Source of the DNA: Trichormus sp. M33_DOE_039
Lineage (GTDB): Bacteria; Cyanobacteriota; Cyanobacteriia; Cyanobacteriales; Nostocaceae
Assembly (NCBI GenBank): GCA_015296085.1
Contig: DVDT01000050.1
Location: 1 to 64,000, forward strand
Direction: 5' to 3'
Length of the DNA stretch: 64,000 bases
Numbering within the stretch: the first letter of the stretch is position 1; each line of letters starts with the position of its first letter. The notes beneath the pieces were generated by a model that made no database searches, was not told the origin of the DNA, and saw only the letters and a list, made by a program, of their open reading frames with translations. Of this stretch, positions 1 through 8,444 are shown in pieces. Made by a program: the position numbers and the translations under genes.

Positions 1-137
1 TCTCTATTGCTTTTAGCAAATCATCGCTTTGTATCATTGGAGACAACAGGGAAAAATCTTTGAGATGCACTACAGTTTACTTTCAGTCTTGATTACAACC
101 CTTAATTTACACAACTTTGCGCCTTAACTGAACCGTA

Positions 138-2492
138 TTGGCATATAAACAAGGCACTGAAGTTGTTTTAGAATACTTACGGGCAAAAGCAGAAGAACAA
201 ATAACATTAAATCAGGCCAAACTAATCTTGATTGGTGAGGGTGAAGTAGGCAAAAGTTGTCTATTGGGAGCATTGCGGGGAGATGAATGGGTAGATGGTC
301 GCCCTACCACTCACGGAATTGAGATTAAACCTGTAATCGTCACCGATCCTAACAGTGGCACAGAAATCACGTTAAATGGTTGGGATTTTGGCGGTCAAAG
401 GGTTTATCGACCAACGCACCAGTTGTTTTTCAGTGCGCCAGCAGTGTATTTAGTGGTGTGGAAGCCACGGGAAGGCCCCCAGCAGGGCTTTGTCAAAGAG
501 TGGATTACGCTAATAAAAAATCGAGAACCGGATGCAAAGGTGCTGGTGGTTGCAACACACGGCGGCCCAGGACAGCGACAACCGGACATTGACAGACAAG
601 AAATTCTAGAGCAATTTGGCAGCGATACAGTGCTTGATTTCTTCCATGTAGACAGCAAACCCAAGGACAATACAACAGATTGCACTGGGTTGGCAGAATT
701 AAAAGAAGCTATTGCTCGTGTCGCCGCATCTCTCCCTGAAATGGGGCGTTCTGTTCCCGCAAAGTGGCAACGGGTAAGAGAAACCTTGCAGAAAAGTGAT
801 AAACCCTATCTGTCCTACGATGATGTTATTGCCATCTGCGCCGAACATGGAGTTGATGAAAAGCAGGCAGAACTGTTTCTTCGCATCTCTCATACACTAG
901 GACATTTCATTCATTATCATTACGACCCTACACTCCGCGATATCGTCATTCTCAAACCCGACTGGCTGGCAAAAGCGATCAGTTTCGTCTTAGATGATGA
1001 AATGACACGCAAACGCAACGGTTTAGTAGAATTTGAACATCTCAGTGAGTTGTGGAGTAATCCCCCATTTGTAGGTGAGGAAGGCTACCCAAAACAATTA
1101 CATCCAATTTTTCTGCGGTTGATGGAACGCTTTGATCTGTCTTACAAAGTGGTTTTCGATCCGGTAGAACCTAGCACTACCAGTCTAATTGCTCAACTTG
1201 TTCCCGATACACGCCCAGAGCAGTTACCCAACTGGGGAGAGCGACCAGAACCCGGAGACAGACAACAGATGCAAATCTGCCGTATTGTAGACAGTCGGGG
1301 ACAGTTTGAAGTGGCAGAAGGCTTGTTTTATAAGTTGATTGTCCGGTTACACAAATACTCACTGGGGCGGAAGAATTATGCAGACAGCATTCACTGGCAA
1401 CGGGGTTTGATGCTTGATAATGACTACAACGGTCGGGCATTGTTGGAGTATGTTGGCACTGATGTAAAAATTACAGTAAGGGCAGCTTATCCTGAACGCT
1501 TCTTGTCTTATCTCACGGAAGAGATTAAATGGTTAGTAGAAAATTTCTGGGAAGGGTTGCGTTGTAATGTGATGGTTCCCTGCATAGCATCTTGTGGCAT
1601 GAATACGCCTGGACACGGACTGTTTGAGGTACATAAACTAATTGAGAGCAAAAAAAAGAACCGTCATGATTACCCGTGTCCGGTTTCAGGTTGTGATGAA
1701 TGGCAAAACATCGATAAATTACTCAATAACGCCCCAATATCTCAATCCCCATCCCAAGCAATTGGCATTGAGCAGGTACAAAGCATTTTGAAAGAGGAAT
1801 TAAAAGTCATCCGCAGAGATTTGGTGATTTTGGATCGTCGAGATGAAGAACGCTTTCAGAAATTGTCTCAAGAACAGCGCACCATTTTAAGCCAAGTTGA
1901 TCAGGAGTTTGCCGCACTGATGCAAATGCTCACCGATGAAGCGAAAGATGGGCCGCGCCTGTTCAGCTTTAAACCTGTTGATCCGAAATTTTTTGACCGT
2001 CCCAAATGGATGAATGCTAAGTTTCAACTCACTCTTTGGTGCGAACACGCTCGTCAGCCACTTCCAGCCTTAAATCCCCACGACCAGAAAAAGGGAGTTT
2101 ATGAAATAGACTTACCCCGTGAGTGGTTTACCAAAGCTGTCCCCTTTCTCAGACTGTTGACGGGAACCCTGAGTCTAGTCTTACCTGTAGCAGCTTCCGC
2201 AACTAAATACATACTTGATGACACTGCCTACAAAGCCATTGAAGAACAACTTGACCTCGGACAGAAAGCCATCGAGTCTACCTTGAAGGGAGGCGATATG
2301 GCCTTGGCTGGAGATTCTAAGAGCGATTCTCGATTTTTGGAAGGTGATGCAATTCGCGCCCAAGGTTCAATTTTGCGAGAATTACACACTTTTCTTAAAG
2401 AGAAAGACCCTAGTTTTGGTGGGCTGGTGCGGGTACAGAACAAACGCCGTGAATTTCTCTGGGTTCATCCTAATTTTGTGGGTGAGTATTAA
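138..2492 (+). CDS. Roco-family GTPase (ROC-COR) without leucine-rich repeats
   Basis: A 784-residue protein read from a TTG start. A Ras-of-complex GTPase domain opens it: P-loop GEGEVGKS at residues 33-40, a switch-I-like RPTTHGI at 55-61, DFGGQ at 83-87 and a Roco-style THGG at 140-143 in place of NKxD. A COR dimerisation region follows, with a hydrophobic stretch near the C-terminus. In most cyanobacterial Roco proteins leucine-rich repeats precede the linker seen here as KQGTEVVLEYLR. In this case an in-frame TGA lies at 129-131, two codons before the TTG, so the repeats are absent or cut off. No good ribosome site is visible, so the start is uncertain. Roco GTPases are signalling proteins; the partner is unknown. 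Confidence 0.75.
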   Translation: MAYKQGTEVVLEYLRAKAEEQITLNQAKLILIGEGEVGKSCLLGALRGDEWVDGRPTTHGIEIKPVIVTDPNSGTEITLNGWDFGGQRVYRPTHQLFFSAPAVYLVVWKPREGPQQGFVKEWITLIKNREPDAKVLVVATHGGPGQRQPDIDRQEILEQFGSDTVLDFFHVDSKPKDNTTDCTGLAELKEAIARVAASLPEMGRSVPAKWQRVRETLQKSDKPYLSYDDVIAICAEHGVDEKQAELFLRISHTLGHFIHYHYDPTLRDIVILKPDWLAKAISFVLDDEMTRKRNGLVEFEHLSELWSNPPFVGEEGYPKQLHPIFLRLMERFDLSYKVVFDPVEPSTTSLIAQLVPDTRPEQLPNWGERPEPGDRQQMQICRIVDSRGQFEVAEGLFYKLIVRLHKYSLGRKNYADSIHWQRGLMLDNDYNGRALLEYVGTDVKITVRAAYPERFLSYLTEEIKWLVENFWEGLRCNVMVPCIASCGMNTPGHGLFEVHKLIESKKKNRHDYPCPVSGCDEWQNIDKLLNNAPISQSPSQAIGIEQVQSILKEELKVIRRDLVILDRRDEERFQKLSQEQRTILSQVDQEFAALMQMLTDEAKDGPRLFSFKPVDPKFFDRPKWMNAKFQLTLWCEHARQPLPALNPHDQKKGVYEIDLPREWFTKAVPFLRLLTGTLSLVLPVAASATKYILDDTAYKAIEEQLDLGQKAIESTLKGGDMALAGDSKSDSRFLEGDAIRAQGSILRELHTFLKEKDPSFGGLVRVQNKRREFLWVHPNFVGEY

Positions 2493-2515
2493 TTTTTAGG
2501 AGGAAATCTGAAATC

Positions 2516-2559
2516 AAAAAGGCAATCGCTCTCCGCTAAGATAAATGCGATCGCCTTTT
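2516..2559 (+). terminator. Stem-loop terminator after the Roco gene
   Basis: AAAAAGGCAATCGC at 2516-2529 pairs, with one mismatch, with GCGATCGCCTTTT at 2547-2559, giving a stem closed by A and T tracts. The right arm contains a HIP1 octamer. It sits between the Roco gene and the convergent glmS and could serve both strands. Confidence 0.55.
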
Positions 2560-2646
2560 GTATACGTTTTGAATTTGTGTATAACTTTTTTATTTGTTAT
2601 ACGACTTTTTTATTGTTGTACACACCCATCTAAGTATAAAATTATA

Positions 2647-4521
2647 CTATTCTACAGTCACTGATTTTGCTAAGTTACGAGGCTGGTCAACGTCTAAACC
2701 GCGACGGGCGGCGATGTGATAAGCCAATAGTTGCAAAGGAACTACGGTAAGGATGGGTGATAGTAATTCATCGACTGATGAAACGGGGAGTAAATCGTTA
2801 AATATTTCCGCCGCTTCACCATCTTTAACAGGTGTTACCCCAATCAAACGGGAATCTCTGGCTTTGGCTTCTTGGGCGTTGGAAATGACTTTTTCATAAA
2901 CATTCCCAGGAACTGCGATCGCCACTACGGGAACTTTCACATCTAACAACGCAATGGGGCCATGTTTCATTTCCCCAGCCGGATAACCTTCAGCGTGAAT
3001 ATAGCTGATTTCTTTTAATTTCAATGCCCCCTCTAAAGCAATGGGGAAGTTAATCCCTCTACCCAAAAAGATGAAATCTTTGGTTTCTGCAAAGTCATGG
3101 GCTAGGTGTTCGGTTAATTGTTCTTGATGTTCTAGTGTCTCCTCAATTGCTTGGGGAATCTGGCGTAAACCTTGGATAATTTCAGCGAGTTTTGACGGCG
3201 GTATCATCTGGCGGCGATCGCCTAAATCTAAAGCTAAGGCATAAAATGCCATCAGTTGGGCGGTAAAGGTTTTAGTCGCAGCTACACCAATTTCAATCCC
3301 TGCTAAGGTGTTGATGATATTAGACACCATCAAGCCGAGACTACTTTCCGGGCGATTGGTAATGCCTAAAAGTCGGGCTTGATATTGGGGTGCTTGTCCT
3401 TGGCGGCGTTCTTTTTCCATTGCTAAAGCCGCCAAGGTATCAGCTGTTTCTCCAGATTGGGTGACACCAATAATTAAGGTATTCGGTGTTAGGGGTGATG
3501 GTGCATAACGATACTCAGAGGCGTAATGTACCTGAGTCGGAATTCCGGCTAGTTGTTCGAGTAAGTATTTGCCCACTAAGGCAGCGTGCCAACTTGTGCC
3601 ACAAGCAACAATATGGATTTGAGCTAAATCTGCGTAAAACTCCTCTGGTAAGCCCAGATTAACCCGATCATTATCAAAGTAAGCTTCTAAACTCGCTCTA
3701 ACTACTCCTGGCTGCTCATAAATTTCTTTGAGCATGAAGTGTTTGAATCCCTGCTTCTCTACCATCGTGGGATTCAGGTTGAGCATTCGGGGCTGTTTTT
3801 TCAGCCTGTCGCCAGCAAAGTTATAAATCTCCACTCCCAAGGGTGTGAGACGGGCTATTTCGCCGTTTTCGAGGGGAAGGACGGCGCGAGTATAGGCAAC
3901 GATCGCCGGCGTGTCTGAGGCGCAGAAAAACTCCCCTTGACCAAATCCGATAACTAGGGGAGCTTGTTGACGCACCACAATTAACTCATCGGGGTAATCA
4001 GCCGAAATCACAGCGATCGCAAACGCTCCTTCCAAATGATTGGCGGCTTGGCGCACTGCTTCTAAAAACAAAGAGGGAGAGAGGGGAAGCGCAGGCGAGG
4101 GCAGATTTTTTAAATATTCGGCAATTAGGTGGGGAATTACTTCTGTATCTGTCTCAGAACGGAACTGATGCCCTTTACTTTTCAGTTCCTCGCGTAACTC
4201 GCGGTAATTTTCAATAATCCCATTTTGGACAACAGCGATTCGCATAGCCGTATCCATGTGGGGATGGGCGTTATGTTCTTCTGGTTTTCCGTGTGTTGCC
4301 CAGCGCGTATGACCGATACCTATTTGGGCTGGAGTTGCTAATTGTTCAAGTTTAGAACGCAGGTTATGCAGTTTACCTTTGGCGCGAACACAATTAACCT
4401 CTCCTTCCCAAACAGTGGCAACTCCGGCGGAATCATAGCCCCGATACTCCAGTTTTTCCAACCCAGACAACAAAATTTCCGTCGCCGCTTGAGTGCCGAT
4501 ATACCCAACTATGCCGCACAT
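2647..4521 (-). CDS. glmS: Glutamine-fructose-6-phosphate aminotransferase (isomerizing)
   Basis: Makes glucosamine-6-phosphate from fructose-6-phosphate and glutamine, the first step toward UDP-GlcNAc for peptidoglycan and lipopolysaccharide; cytosolic. The 624 residues are full length. The protein starts MCGIVGYIG, so Cys2 is the glutaminase nucleophile exposed after methionine removal. The N-terminal glutamine amidotransferase domain spans roughly residues 1-240. Two SIS sugar-isomerase domains follow, and the family-typical end DVDQPRNLAKSVTVE is present. A short Pro/Ser/Leu-rich loop near residue 145 looks lineage specific. It lies downstream of psaC on the same strand, separated by about 240 bp that hold two hairpins, so it is probably transcribed separately. 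Confidence 0.97.
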   Translation of the reverse strand: MCGIVGYIGTQAATEILLSGLEKLEYRGYDSAGVATVWEGEVNCVRAKGKLHNLRSKLEQLATPAQIGIGHTRWATHGKPEEHNAHPHMDTAMRIAVVQNGIIENYRELREELKSKGHQFRSETDTEVIPHLIAEYLKNLPSPALPLSPSLFLEAVRQAANHLEGAFAIAVISADYPDELIVVRQQAPLVIGFGQGEFFCASDTPAIVAYTRAVLPLENGEIARLTPLGVEIYNFAGDRLKKQPRMLNLNPTMVEKQGFKHFMLKEIYEQPGVVRASLEAYFDNDRVNLGLPEEFYADLAQIHIVACGTSWHAALVGKYLLEQLAGIPTQVHYASEYRYAPSPLTPNTLIIGVTQSGETADTLAALAMEKERRQGQAPQYQARLLGITNRPESSLGLMVSNIINTLAGIEIGVAATKTFTAQLMAFYALALDLGDRRQMIPPSKLAEIIQGLRQIPQAIEETLEHQEQLTEHLAHDFAETKDFIFLGRGINFPIALEGALKLKEISYIHAEGYPAGEMKHGPIALLDVKVPVVAIAVPGNVYEKVISNAQEAKARDSRLIGVTPVKDGEAAEIFNDLLPVSSVDELLSPILTVVPLQLLAYHIAARRGLDVDQPRNLAKSVTVE

Positions 4522-4602
4522 TGCTCACACCACTTTTTGTTCAGATAATTAAATCCAGTATAGTTGTTAGCACAAAAGTCGGTTCGCCAAAAAGGCACAA
4601 AG

Positions 4603-4627
4603 AAAAAAGGAGCTGGTTGCTCCTTTT
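4603..4627 (-). terminator. Terminator downstream of psaC
   Basis: AAAAGGAGC and GCTCCTTTT form a stem around a short loop. On the minus strand it ends in six T residues, as expected for an intrinsic terminator of psaC. It lies upstream of the glmS start. Confidence 0.7.
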
Positions 4628-4661
4628 ACCACTAGGTATATTTATAAATTTCTAGTTTGAG

Positions 4662-4696
4662 TTTGAAAGATGGGCGATCGCCACCCATCTTTCAAA
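4662..4696 (-). repeat. Perfect 13-bp inverted repeat in the psaC 3' region
   Basis: TTTGAAAGATGGG at 4662-4674 is exactly complementary to CCCATCTTTCAAA at 4684-4696, with a 9-nt loop holding HIP1-like sequence. There is no T tract. It lies between the psaC stop and the intrinsic terminator, so in the psaC transcript it would be a 3' stem-loop that could protect the message from 3' exonucleases. Confidence 0.6.
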
Positions 4697-4760
4697 GCTA
4701 AAGATGCTTGCTATCGAGACAATGAATGGAAAACTCCATAAAGAACGGGCAATGAGTTCC

Positions 4761-5403
<643 letters not shown>

Positions 5404-5883
5404 ATGTTTGTGTGGCGTAAATTTGCTGTTATTGCTCCTGTGAGTTTGAGTATGGTGTTATTGCTCACGGGTTGTGTAGAAGACAAAAATTCCCAGTGTC
5501 AACGACTGATTCAAGTAGTCAATGAAGGAAATGCTTTAATTGATCAAAAGAAAGGAGCGCAGGTGATCACAAGCTTGCAACTATCTAAGGATTTACTAGC
5601 GATTAATAAGGCTTTAGACGAACTAAAGTTATCAGATCCTCAGTTGCAGGAAATTCAAACTGGTTTTGGTAGAGTTTTCCAAAATCTCAGTCAAGCGATC
5701 GCCAAAGCCTCACAAGCACTCAATACAGCGAAAACCGCCGAAGCATCAGCATCAGGTAGGGAAAAAATTCAACAAGCTAGAAAAGAAATTGATACCGTAC
5801 TTACCAAAGCAGCGACAACTGCGGGTAAGGACTCCGATTTACTTGTCAAGCGACTCAATCAGTATTGCAGCCAGCCAAAATAG
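5404..5883 (+). CDS. Hypothetical lipoprotein
   Basis: A 159-residue exported lipoprotein of unknown function. A basic N-terminus and hydrophobic core end in the lipobox LLTGC, which places the lipidated cysteine at residue 24. The mature part is helical and rich in Gln, Ala and Lys, with heptad-like spacing. A Cys near the start (KNSQCQR) and one near the end (NQYCSQP) could form a disulfide. It stands alone, divergent from psaC. I recognise no catalytic motif. Confidence 0.75.
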   Translation: MFVWRKFAVIAPVSLSMVLLLTGCVEDKNSQCQRLIQVVNEGNALIDQKKGAQVITSLQLSKDLLAINKALDELKLSDPQLQEIQTGFGRVFQNLSQAIAKASQALNTAKTAEASASGREKIQQARKEIDTVLTKAATTAGKDSDLLVKRLNQYCSQPK

Positions 5884-6115
5884 AAGTTTGACACTCCCCT
5901 TCTCAAGAATATTGCGCACTTTTAGCTTCAATCACCAGCCCCCAAAACGGCGGGTGAAACACCAAAATATCAATTTTAGGGCGGTGAGGATGTCAAGGAT
6001 GACCGACTATTGATTATTGACTTTATAGAATTCTTACTTTTATCGTAATTTTTATTACTTTTATTTTAAATTTTGTCCTGAATAACACCAAGTTAGTTCG
6101 TTAAAAGAAATAACG

Positions 6116-8203
6116 GTGTTAGTCAAACCATATACAATGAGTGATATAAGTCTACTGATGGCTGGTGTGTTGACTGGCAAGCCACCATCCTTGACTGATA
6201 AATTACCTGTACAGTCTCCAATTCAGTCAAATCAAGTAGGGCAAAACTCAACACAGGAATCATCTCAAACGCTTCCCCATACTGACATCACACCACCTGA
6301 ATTTGTACAGGTGGATAACAGTATTGCTTCTAAATCTTCAGGTACTCATCAAAAGTATCAAAATAAACTTGGGGAAGAAGAGAATAGGTTACAGGTTACA
6401 GGTTACAGGTTACAGAAGAGTGAGGAAGCCGAAGGTACTTTCAGTACAACGAATGTCACCACCAAAGATGAAATAGGTTTTTCCCCTACACACGCCAGTT
6501 TGCTCAAGTCGGGAAACCCCTTCGGGTTCACCACTTTGCTTATGCCGGGAAACCCGTCCACCGCAAGTGGTTCACCGCTTACGCAACTAGCTCCCCTACA
6601 CCCTCATACTTTAGATCCAGAAGAGTCGGATATGAGAGCAGAATTCTCTCCTTATTCTTCTCTAACTCCATCTTTAGAGGATGCTAAACCTGAGTCAGAT
6701 GAGGGGATGACTCAAATTGTCCCTGTGTCACAATTGGATGATGTGCAACCCACTGATTGGGCATTTGAAGCTTTGCAATCTATCGGAGAACGTTATGGTT
6801 GCACTGATTATTCAGGTAAGACTTATGACGGAAATCGTGCTATCAGTCGTTATGAATTCGCAGCTGGTTTAGAAACTTGTCTGCAACAAATTGAAGAGTT
6901 ACTGACTAATAATAGAGACAACACTATTGAGCCAGAAGACTTAATTGTACTACAACGCTTACAAAACGAGGTGAAGGAAGAATTAGCGCAATTACAGCAA
7001 CGTGTAGAAGTCAGCGATCGCAAAACTAACGAAATAACAGCACAGCAATTTTCTGCAACGACTAAGTTATTTGGTCAAGCAATTTTTAGCATTCAAGGAA
7101 CGAATAATAACAACGTAGATTTATTTCCCAGAGATGGTGTAACCGAACGTCAAGGGAAAACCAACCTAACATTCAATAACAGCGTGCAATTAACGTTAGC
7201 AACTTCGTTTACAGGACGAGATTTATTACTAACGGGATTATCGGCGGGGAATTTGGCTTCTAATGCGTCCTCTGTATTTACGAATATGGGACGTTTGAGT
7301 TTTGAATCTAGTACAGATAACAATGTAGTTATTAACGATTTATCTTATCGATTTTTACTTGCTGATAACTTAGGGGTTGTGGTGGGGACAGCAGGAGTTA
7401 ACCCGATTAATACCTTTCGCGGTATAAACCCCTTAGAAGGTTCTGGTGATGGTGCAATTTCTCTATTCGGTCAGCGTAACCCTATTTTAGCGATTGGTAA
7501 CGGTGTGGGTGGTGTGGGGTTTGACTGGCAAATTAGCGATCGCATCAGCCTACAAGGAGTATACAGTAGTGAAATTCCTGGCTTTCCTGGCAATAGTAAC
7601 TCAGGTGGACTATTTGGCGGAAGATTTACCACAGGCGCACAACTGACTTTAGCTCCCACCGACAATCTTGATATCGGCTTACATTATCTCTATTCTCATT
7701 CTCCTGACGACTTACTAGGAACAGGTATCGGTGATGCTCAATTAATGTCACCCTTTGCAGATAGTACCGCTTTCAATACCCATGCTGTGGGTGCAACTTT
7801 AGCATGGCGAATTAACCCAAGTTTTCAATTGGGTGGTTGGGGTGGTTATTCTATCTCTCACCCAGAAAATCTTTCAGGAAGTGTAGACATTACCAACTGG
7901 ATGGTATTTGCAGCGTTTCCTAATCTCCTACGTCCTGGTAATTTGGGAGGAATTTTAGTCGGACAGCCACCCAAGATTACCTCTAGCACCTTACCTGATG
8001 GGTTCAATTTTCCTAACTTCTCCGATGGCGGTACACCAGGAGGACGGCGTGATACATCAGTCCATGTAGAAATGTTTTACCGCGCTCAGTTGAATGAGCA
8101 TTTAGCTTTAACACCAGGTTTTTTTATAGTTTTCAATCCTGATCATAATGCTGCCAATGACCCTTTATTGGTTGGCACTTTGCGAGCTACCTTCCGGTTT
8201 TAA
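6116..8203 (+). CDS. SLH-domain OprB-type outer-membrane porin (iron-uptake porin family)
   Basis: The SLH module is at about residues 198-262 (opening MTQIVPVSQLDDVQPTDWAF) and would bind the peptidoglycan-linked polymer. A coiled coil follows at about 275-305, then an OprB-like beta-barrel ends in a C-terminal Phe (TLRATFRF), typical of outer-membrane barrels. Two features are odd. The N-terminus, from a GTG start, lacks a clear signal peptide, and the frame upstream is open only to a stop at 6083-6085 with no better start. The roughly 195 residues before SLH include translated repeat DNA (6386-6413 and 6484-6610). The 5' end may be damaged or misassigned. Family members are annotated as carbohydrate or iron-uptake porins; the substrate here is unknown. 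Confidence 0.85.
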   Translation: MLVKPYTMSDISLLMAGVLTGKPPSLTDKLPVQSPIQSNQVGQNSTQESSQTLPHTDITPPEFVQVDNSIASKSSGTHQKYQNKLGEEENRLQVTGYRLQKSEEAEGTFSTTNVTTKDEIGFSPTHASLLKSGNPFGFTTLLMPGNPSTASGSPLTQLAPLHPHTLDPEESDMRAEFSPYSSLTPSLEDAKPESDEGMTQIVPVSQLDDVQPTDWAFEALQSIGERYGCTDYSGKTYDGNRAISRYEFAAGLETCLQQIEELLTNNRDNTIEPEDLIVLQRLQNEVKEELAQLQQRVEVSDRKTNEITAQQFSATTKLFGQAIFSIQGTNNNNVDLFPRDGVTERQGKTNLTFNNSVQLTLATSFTGRDLLLTGLSAGNLASNASSVFTNMGRLSFESSTDNNVVINDLSYRFLLADNLGVVVGTAGVNPINTFRGINPLEGSGDGAISLFGQRNPILAIGNGVGGVGFDWQISDRISLQGVYSSEIPGFPGNSNSGGLFGGRFTTGAQLTLAPTDNLDIGLHYLYSHSPDDLLGTGIGDAQLMSPFADSTAFNTHAVGATLAWRINPSFQLGGWGGYSISHPENLSGSVDITNWMVFAAFPNLLRPGNLGGILVGQPPKITSSTLPDGFNFPNFSDGGTPGGRRDTSVHVEMFYRAQLNEHLALTPGFFIVFNPDHNAANDPLLVGTLRATFRF
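6386..6413 (+). repeat. Four perfect copies of heptamer AGGTTAC inside a coding region
   Basis: Four head-to-tail copies of AGGTTAC lie within the N-terminal part of the porin gene, where they encode residues reading as VTGYRLQ. This is a short tandemly repeated sequence of the type common in Nostoc spacers, here located in an open frame. Confidence 0.85.
6484..6610 (+). repeat. Interspersed Nostoc-type repeat inserted in the porin gene
   Basis: A block containing GTCGGGAAACCC, TGCCGGGAAACCCG and CGCAACTAGCTCCCCTACAC resembles dispersed repeat elements known from Nostoc genomes. Its right end closely resembles the spacer repeat at 24186-24222 of this window. It is translated in frame as a Gly/Pro/Ser-rich segment before the SLH domain. 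Confidence 0.65.
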
Positions 8204-8368
8204 TTTTAATTATCTGTAAATGTAATTACTAAGTGGTTTTGATCTACTTAGCATGAAAATTCTGTTGAAGTCTGTCAAATAACCAGCGTGTAATCTACCA
8301 GTGCAGGGATAAATCCAGCTTAAACAACTTAATTTAACCTCATGGTAGTTACATTTCCCACCTTTAAT

Positions 8369-8414
8369 CACGCAATGGGCGAGTTTGATTAATCTCGCCT
8401 CTGCGTGTTTTTTT
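8369..8414 (+). terminator. Strong intrinsic-terminator hairpin 30 nt before the next start codon
   Basis: CACGCA...GGGCGAG at 8369-8383 pairs with CTCGCC...TGCGTG at 8394-8407 and is followed at once by seven T residues at 8408-8414. It could end the porin transcript. However, the next gene's ATG is only 30 nt further on, so that gene's own leader probably contains this hairpin. Confidence 0.75.
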
Positions 8415-8444
8415 ATTCAGCCATTAACCAGGAGCAAATTTACT

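Noticed and set aside
5666-6013. 115-codon frame overlapping the lipoprotein gene
   Set aside because: It lies out of frame within and after the lipoprotein gene and has no start context or recognisable sequence.
8385-8444. Upstream start for the secreted repeat protein
   Set aside because: It lies inside the terminator hairpin and adds residues before a complete signal peptide; the ATG at 8445 has the ribosome site.
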